A stretch of DNA of 64,000 nucleotides from Streptomyces sp. TRM68416 (GTDB lineage: Bacteria > Actinomycetota > Actinomycetes > Streptomycetales > Streptomycetaceae), in the NCBI RefSeq assembly GCF_014596915.1, contig NZ_JACVWU010000001.1, forward strand, positions 186,001 through 250,000, written 5' to 3'. The translations under genes were made by a program, and so were the position numbers. The notes under the pieces were generated by a model that saw only the letters and a list, made by a program, of their open reading frames with translations, had not been told where the DNA came from and searched no databases. Shown one piece after another: positions 61,707 to 64,000 of this stretch (positions are counted from its first letter, which is position 1; the number at the start of each line of letters is the position of its first letter).

Positions 61707-63134
61707 TCACTCCGCAGGAATTCTCCGCGGCAGCCACACCAGCATCAGCACCACCCCCGCCACCAGCACCCCGGTCCCCACCCGGAACACCAGCGCGTAC
61801 CCCTCGGTCAGCGCCTGCGGCGTCGGGCTTCCCCCGGTCCGCGACGCCGCGACGGTCGACATGGCGGCGAGTCCGAGCGAGCCGCCCATGGTGCGGGAGG
61901 TGTTGACCAGGCCGGACAGCAGGCCCGCCTCCTGCGGGGGCGCTCCCGCCGTGGCGAGGGCGGCCAGCGGGGTCGCCGTCAGGCCCGCGCCCAGCATCAT
62001 CAGGATCCCCGGGAACAGGATCGCCGTGAGATAGCCGCCGTCCGCCGTCATCGTCGACTGCCAGCCGAAGCCGACGGCCGCCACCAGGGTGCCGAGCGCC
62101 GCCAGCCGACGGGCCCCGAGCAGCGGCATGAACCGGGGCGCGAGCTTGGAGCCGACGACGACGGCCAGCGAGCTCGGCACCAGGGCGAGCCCGGCCTCCG
62201 TCGGCGTGTAGCCGAGCACGTTCTGGGCGTACAGGGTCATGAAGAACCACATGCAGAACATCGCGGACCCGCACAGGAACATCGCCACGTTCGCCGAGGC
62301 CACCGGCCGCCGCGCGAGCAGTCCGAGCGGCATCAGCGGCGCCGCCGTACGCGCCTCCACCGCGACGAAGCCCGCCAGCAGCAGGAGCCCGGCGCCCAGC
62401 GGCACCAGCGCGGCCGCGGCCGTCCACCCCTCGGCCTCGCTCTGCGAGATGCCGTAGGCGAGGGTCGCGAGACCCGCCGTGACCAGCACCGCGCCCGGCA
62501 GATCGAGCCTGCGCCGGTCCCCGTTCCGGCTCTCGGCCAGGTAACGGGCCGCCCCGAACAGGACTACGGCGCCGATGGGCACGTTGATCAGCAGCACCCA
62601 CCGCCAGGACAGCAGGTCGACCAGTACGCCGCCGACGAAGCCGCCGGCCGCGCCGCCGCCCGCGCCCACGGCGGTCCAGGTGGCGATGGCCCGCGCCCGG
62701 GCGGCGCCCTCCGGCACGGCCGAGGTGAGGATGGTCAGCGTGGACGGCGCCAGCACGGCGGCGCCCAGACCCTGCACGGCCCGCGCGAGCAGCAGCTGCC
62801 AGTCGTCCTGGGCCAGTCCGCCGCCCAGCGAGGCCAGCGTGAACAGGCCGAGCCCGACCAGGAACATGCGCTTGCGCCCGTAGAGGTCACCGGCCCGGCC
62901 GCCCAGCAGCATGAACCCGGCGAAGGCGATCGCGTAGGCGTTCACCACCCACTGCAGCCCCTGCTCGCTCAGGCCGAGGCCGGTGCGCATGGACGGCAGG
63001 GCCACGTTCACGACGGACACGTCGAGCACGACCAGGAACTGCCCGGCGCAGGCGAGCGCCACCACCAGCCAGGTGGGCGGCGCGGTACGGCGGGGCAGAT
63101 CGGTGGTGTCGGCGGCTCGCAGCATGCCTGTCAT
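61707..63134 (-). CDS. DHA2-family MFS drug transporter
   Basis: A 475-residue membrane protein with about 14 hydrophobic helices, typical of the DHA2/EmrB-QacA group. Motif C-like (VLDVSVVNVALPSM) in TM1, motif A GGRAGDLYGRKRMF between TM2 and TM3, and GGFVGGVLVDLLSWRW are visible. It is a predicted proton-driven efflux pump for small hydrophobic compounds. It is divergent from a second MFS gene across 143 bp. Confidence 0.92.
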   Translation of the reverse strand: MTGMLRAADTTDLPRRTAPPTWLVVALACAGQFLVVLDVSVVNVALPSMRTGLGLSEQGLQWVVNAYAIAFAGFMLLGGRAGDLYGRKRMFLVGLGLFTLASLGGGLAQDDWQLLLARAVQGLGAAVLAPSTLTILTSAVPEGAARARAIATWTAVGAGGGAAGGFVGGVLVDLLSWRWVLLINVPIGAVVLFGAARYLAESRNGDRRRLDLPGAVLVTAGLATLAYGISQSEAEGWTAAAALVPLGAGLLLLAGFVAVEARTAAPLMPLGLLARRPVASANVAMFLCGSAMFCMWFFMTLYAQNVLGYTPTEAGLALVPSSLAVVVGSKLAPRFMPLLGARRLAALGTLVAAVGFGWQSTMTADGGYLTAILFPGILMMLGAGLTATPLAALATAGAPPQEAGLLSGLVNTSRTMGGSLGLAAMSTVAASRTGGSPTPQALTEGYALVFRVGTGVLVAGVVLMLVWLPRRIPAE

Positions 63135-63174
63135 GCTCTCAACCGCCGGACGCTCCTGGCATCGGAATTTGGGA

Positions 63175-63191
63175 CTAGGCCGGCCGCCTAG
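63175..63191. promoter_or_regulatory. Interrupted palindrome in the divergent MFS promoter
   Basis: CTAGGC and GCCTAG flank a 5-bp centre (63175-63191) in the gap between two divergent transporter genes. It is a possible dimeric repressor site; no regulator gene is in view. Confidence 0.35.
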
Positions 63192-63277
63192 GCCCGTTGT
63201 TCAAGACCAGGTCAAGAAATAGTTAGCTGGCCAAAGCATCGGAATAGTTGCCCCGGCGCACCGAGTTCAAGTTGCAC

Positions 63278-64000
63278 ATGACACGAACGACCACCGACCG
63301 GCCCGCCCTCGTCCCCGTCCTCGCCTTCGCGGGCATCGTGGTCGCGGTGATGCAGACCCTGCTCGTCCCGGTCATCAAGGACCTGCCGCGGCTGCTGGAC
63401 ACCTCCCCCTCCAACGCCACCTGGGTCCTCACCTCCACCCTGCTCTCCGGCGCCGTGGCCACCCCGATCATGGGCCGCCTCGGCGACCTGTACGGCAAGC
63501 GGCGCATGCTGGTCCTCAGCCTCGCCGTGATGGTGGTCGGCGCGCTGGTCAGCGCCGTCACCAGCGCACTGCTCCCGATGATCACCGGCCGTACGCTCCA
63601 GGGCTTCGCGATGGGTGCCATCCCGCTGGGCATCGGCCTGATGCGCGACTTGCTGCCCCGCGAGCGGCTCGGCTCGGCGATGGCCCTGATGAGCTCCTCG
63701 ATCGGCGTCGGCGGCGGACTCGCGCTGCCCGCGGCGGCCCTGGTCGCCCAGCACACCGACTGGCACGCCCTCTTCTACGGCGCGGCCGGCCTCGGCGTCC
63801 TCGCCATCGCCCTCACCCTCCTCGTCGTACCGGAGTCCGAGACCCGCGCCGAGGGCTCCTTCGACCTGCCCGGCGCGCTCGGCCTCTCCGCCGGCCTGGT
63901 CCTCTTCCTCCTGCCCATCACCAAGGGCAGCGACTGGGGCTGGACCTCGGCCACCACGCTCGGCCTGTTCGCCGCCTCCGCCGCGGTCCTGCTCCTCTGG
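63278..64000 (+). CDS. MFS transporter, 3'-truncated by window edge
   Basis: An open frame from ATG 63278 to the end of the window (241 codons). It has MFS motifs: D-rich loop GRLGDLYGKRRM after TM2, GRTLQGFAMGAIPLGIGLMRD (motif B/C region) and repeated hydrophobic helices. It is related to the DHA2 group (EmrB-like) and would be a drug or metabolite exporter. It is divergent from the other MFS gene, suggesting shared control. Confidence 0.88.
   Translation, partial: MTRTTTDRPALVPVLAFAGIVVAVMQTLLVPVIKDLPRLLDTSPSNATWVLTSTLLSGAVATPIMGRLGDLYGKRRMLVLSLAVMVVGALVSAVTSALLPMITGRTLQGFAMGAIPLGIGLMRDLLPRERLGSAMALMSSSIGVGGGLALPAAALVAQHTDWHALFYGAAGLGVLAIALTLLVVPESETRAEGSFDLPGALGLSAGLVLFLLPITKGSDWGWTSATTLGLFAASAAVLLLW

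Noticed and set aside
57639..63191. Large plus-strand frames of 714 and 789 codons
   Set aside because: Antisense to the SDR/ADH/MaoC, sigma-factor and MFS genes; no start signals or recognisable domains.
1..64000. CRISPR array
   Set aside because: No regularly spaced identical repeats with unique spacers; the only tandem repeats (52490-52753) are coding and degenerate.

Overview
The window is about 70% GC with strong third-position G/C bias. It carries hallmark actinomycete genes: XRE regulators with DUF5753, DUF397 and DUF6879 proteins, the bifunctional RNase H/acid phosphatase, a CTG/GTG-rich start repertoire and a type A RNase P RNA. It is almost certainly a Streptomyces chromosome. The left ~46.1 kb is an accessory defence island and the right ~17.5 kb (from rnpB onward) is conserved chromosomal backbone. 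No integrase, transposase, tRNA or CRISPR array was seen.

Left island, part 1 (1-20377, + strand). An apparent eight-gene operon, mostly joined by GTGA/ATGA stop-start overlaps. Its genes are a DUF1998-type helicase (its N-terminus lies outside the window), a DrmD-like SNF2 ATPase, a 1381-residue Eco57I-type adenine methylase, a helical protein with a degenerate J-domain-like segment, a small GrpE-like protein, an Hsp70 fused to a PIN/NYN ribonuclease domain, and two dynamin-like GTPases. The helicase/methylase part resembles class 1 DISARM or Druantia. The chaperone-RNase and GTPase part is not in any system I recognise. This is the best candidate for an undescribed system: DNA recognition and modification genes coupled to a chaperone-gated ribonuclease and membrane-type GTPases.

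Part 2 (20440-28713). Here lie a DUF397/XRE pair and a minus-strand metabolic cassette: a frameshifted MoaA-like radical SAM enzyme, a thymidylate-kinase-like P-loop kinase, a phosphohexomutase-domain pseudoenzyme, a sulfatase-fold protein and a NUDIX hydrolase. Divergent to it are DUF6879 and XRE/DUF5753 genes across an operator-like array of TTGCG repeats. A decayed second copy of the regulator's 5' region lies at 27141-27315. An APH-fold kinase and a 5'-truncated zinc-ribbon gene follow.

Part 3 (28809-36139). A helicase-less type ISP/IIG restriction-modification protein, two small hypothetical genes, a PIN toxin paired with an XRE-ImmA/IrrE antitoxin, a Phd/RelE-like pair, and the C-terminal remnant of a GmrSD type IV restriction enzyme.

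Part 4 (36309-46087). A five-gene operon (zinc-hook SMC-like ATPase, small protein, DUF4357-McrB, McrC, RelE-fold/UvrD helicase fusion) converges on an orphan HsdM-like methylase. A 425-bp gene-free spacer with a 16-bp perfect palindrome separates the island from rnpB.

Backbone (46522-64000). rnpB, whose 5' end overlaps the eamA coding end; an AraC regulator, an RNB ribonuclease, YaaA, KDPG aldolase, RNase H/acid phosphatase, a zinc-ribbon coiled coil and a Nif3 protein. Then come a hypothetical protein, a 51-residue His-rich protein, and a SDR-ADH-MaoC beta-oxidation-like operon under a KstR-type operator. A receiver-only response regulator, a SigE-family ECF sigma factor with its membrane partner, and two MFS transporters (the last truncated by the window end) complete the region.
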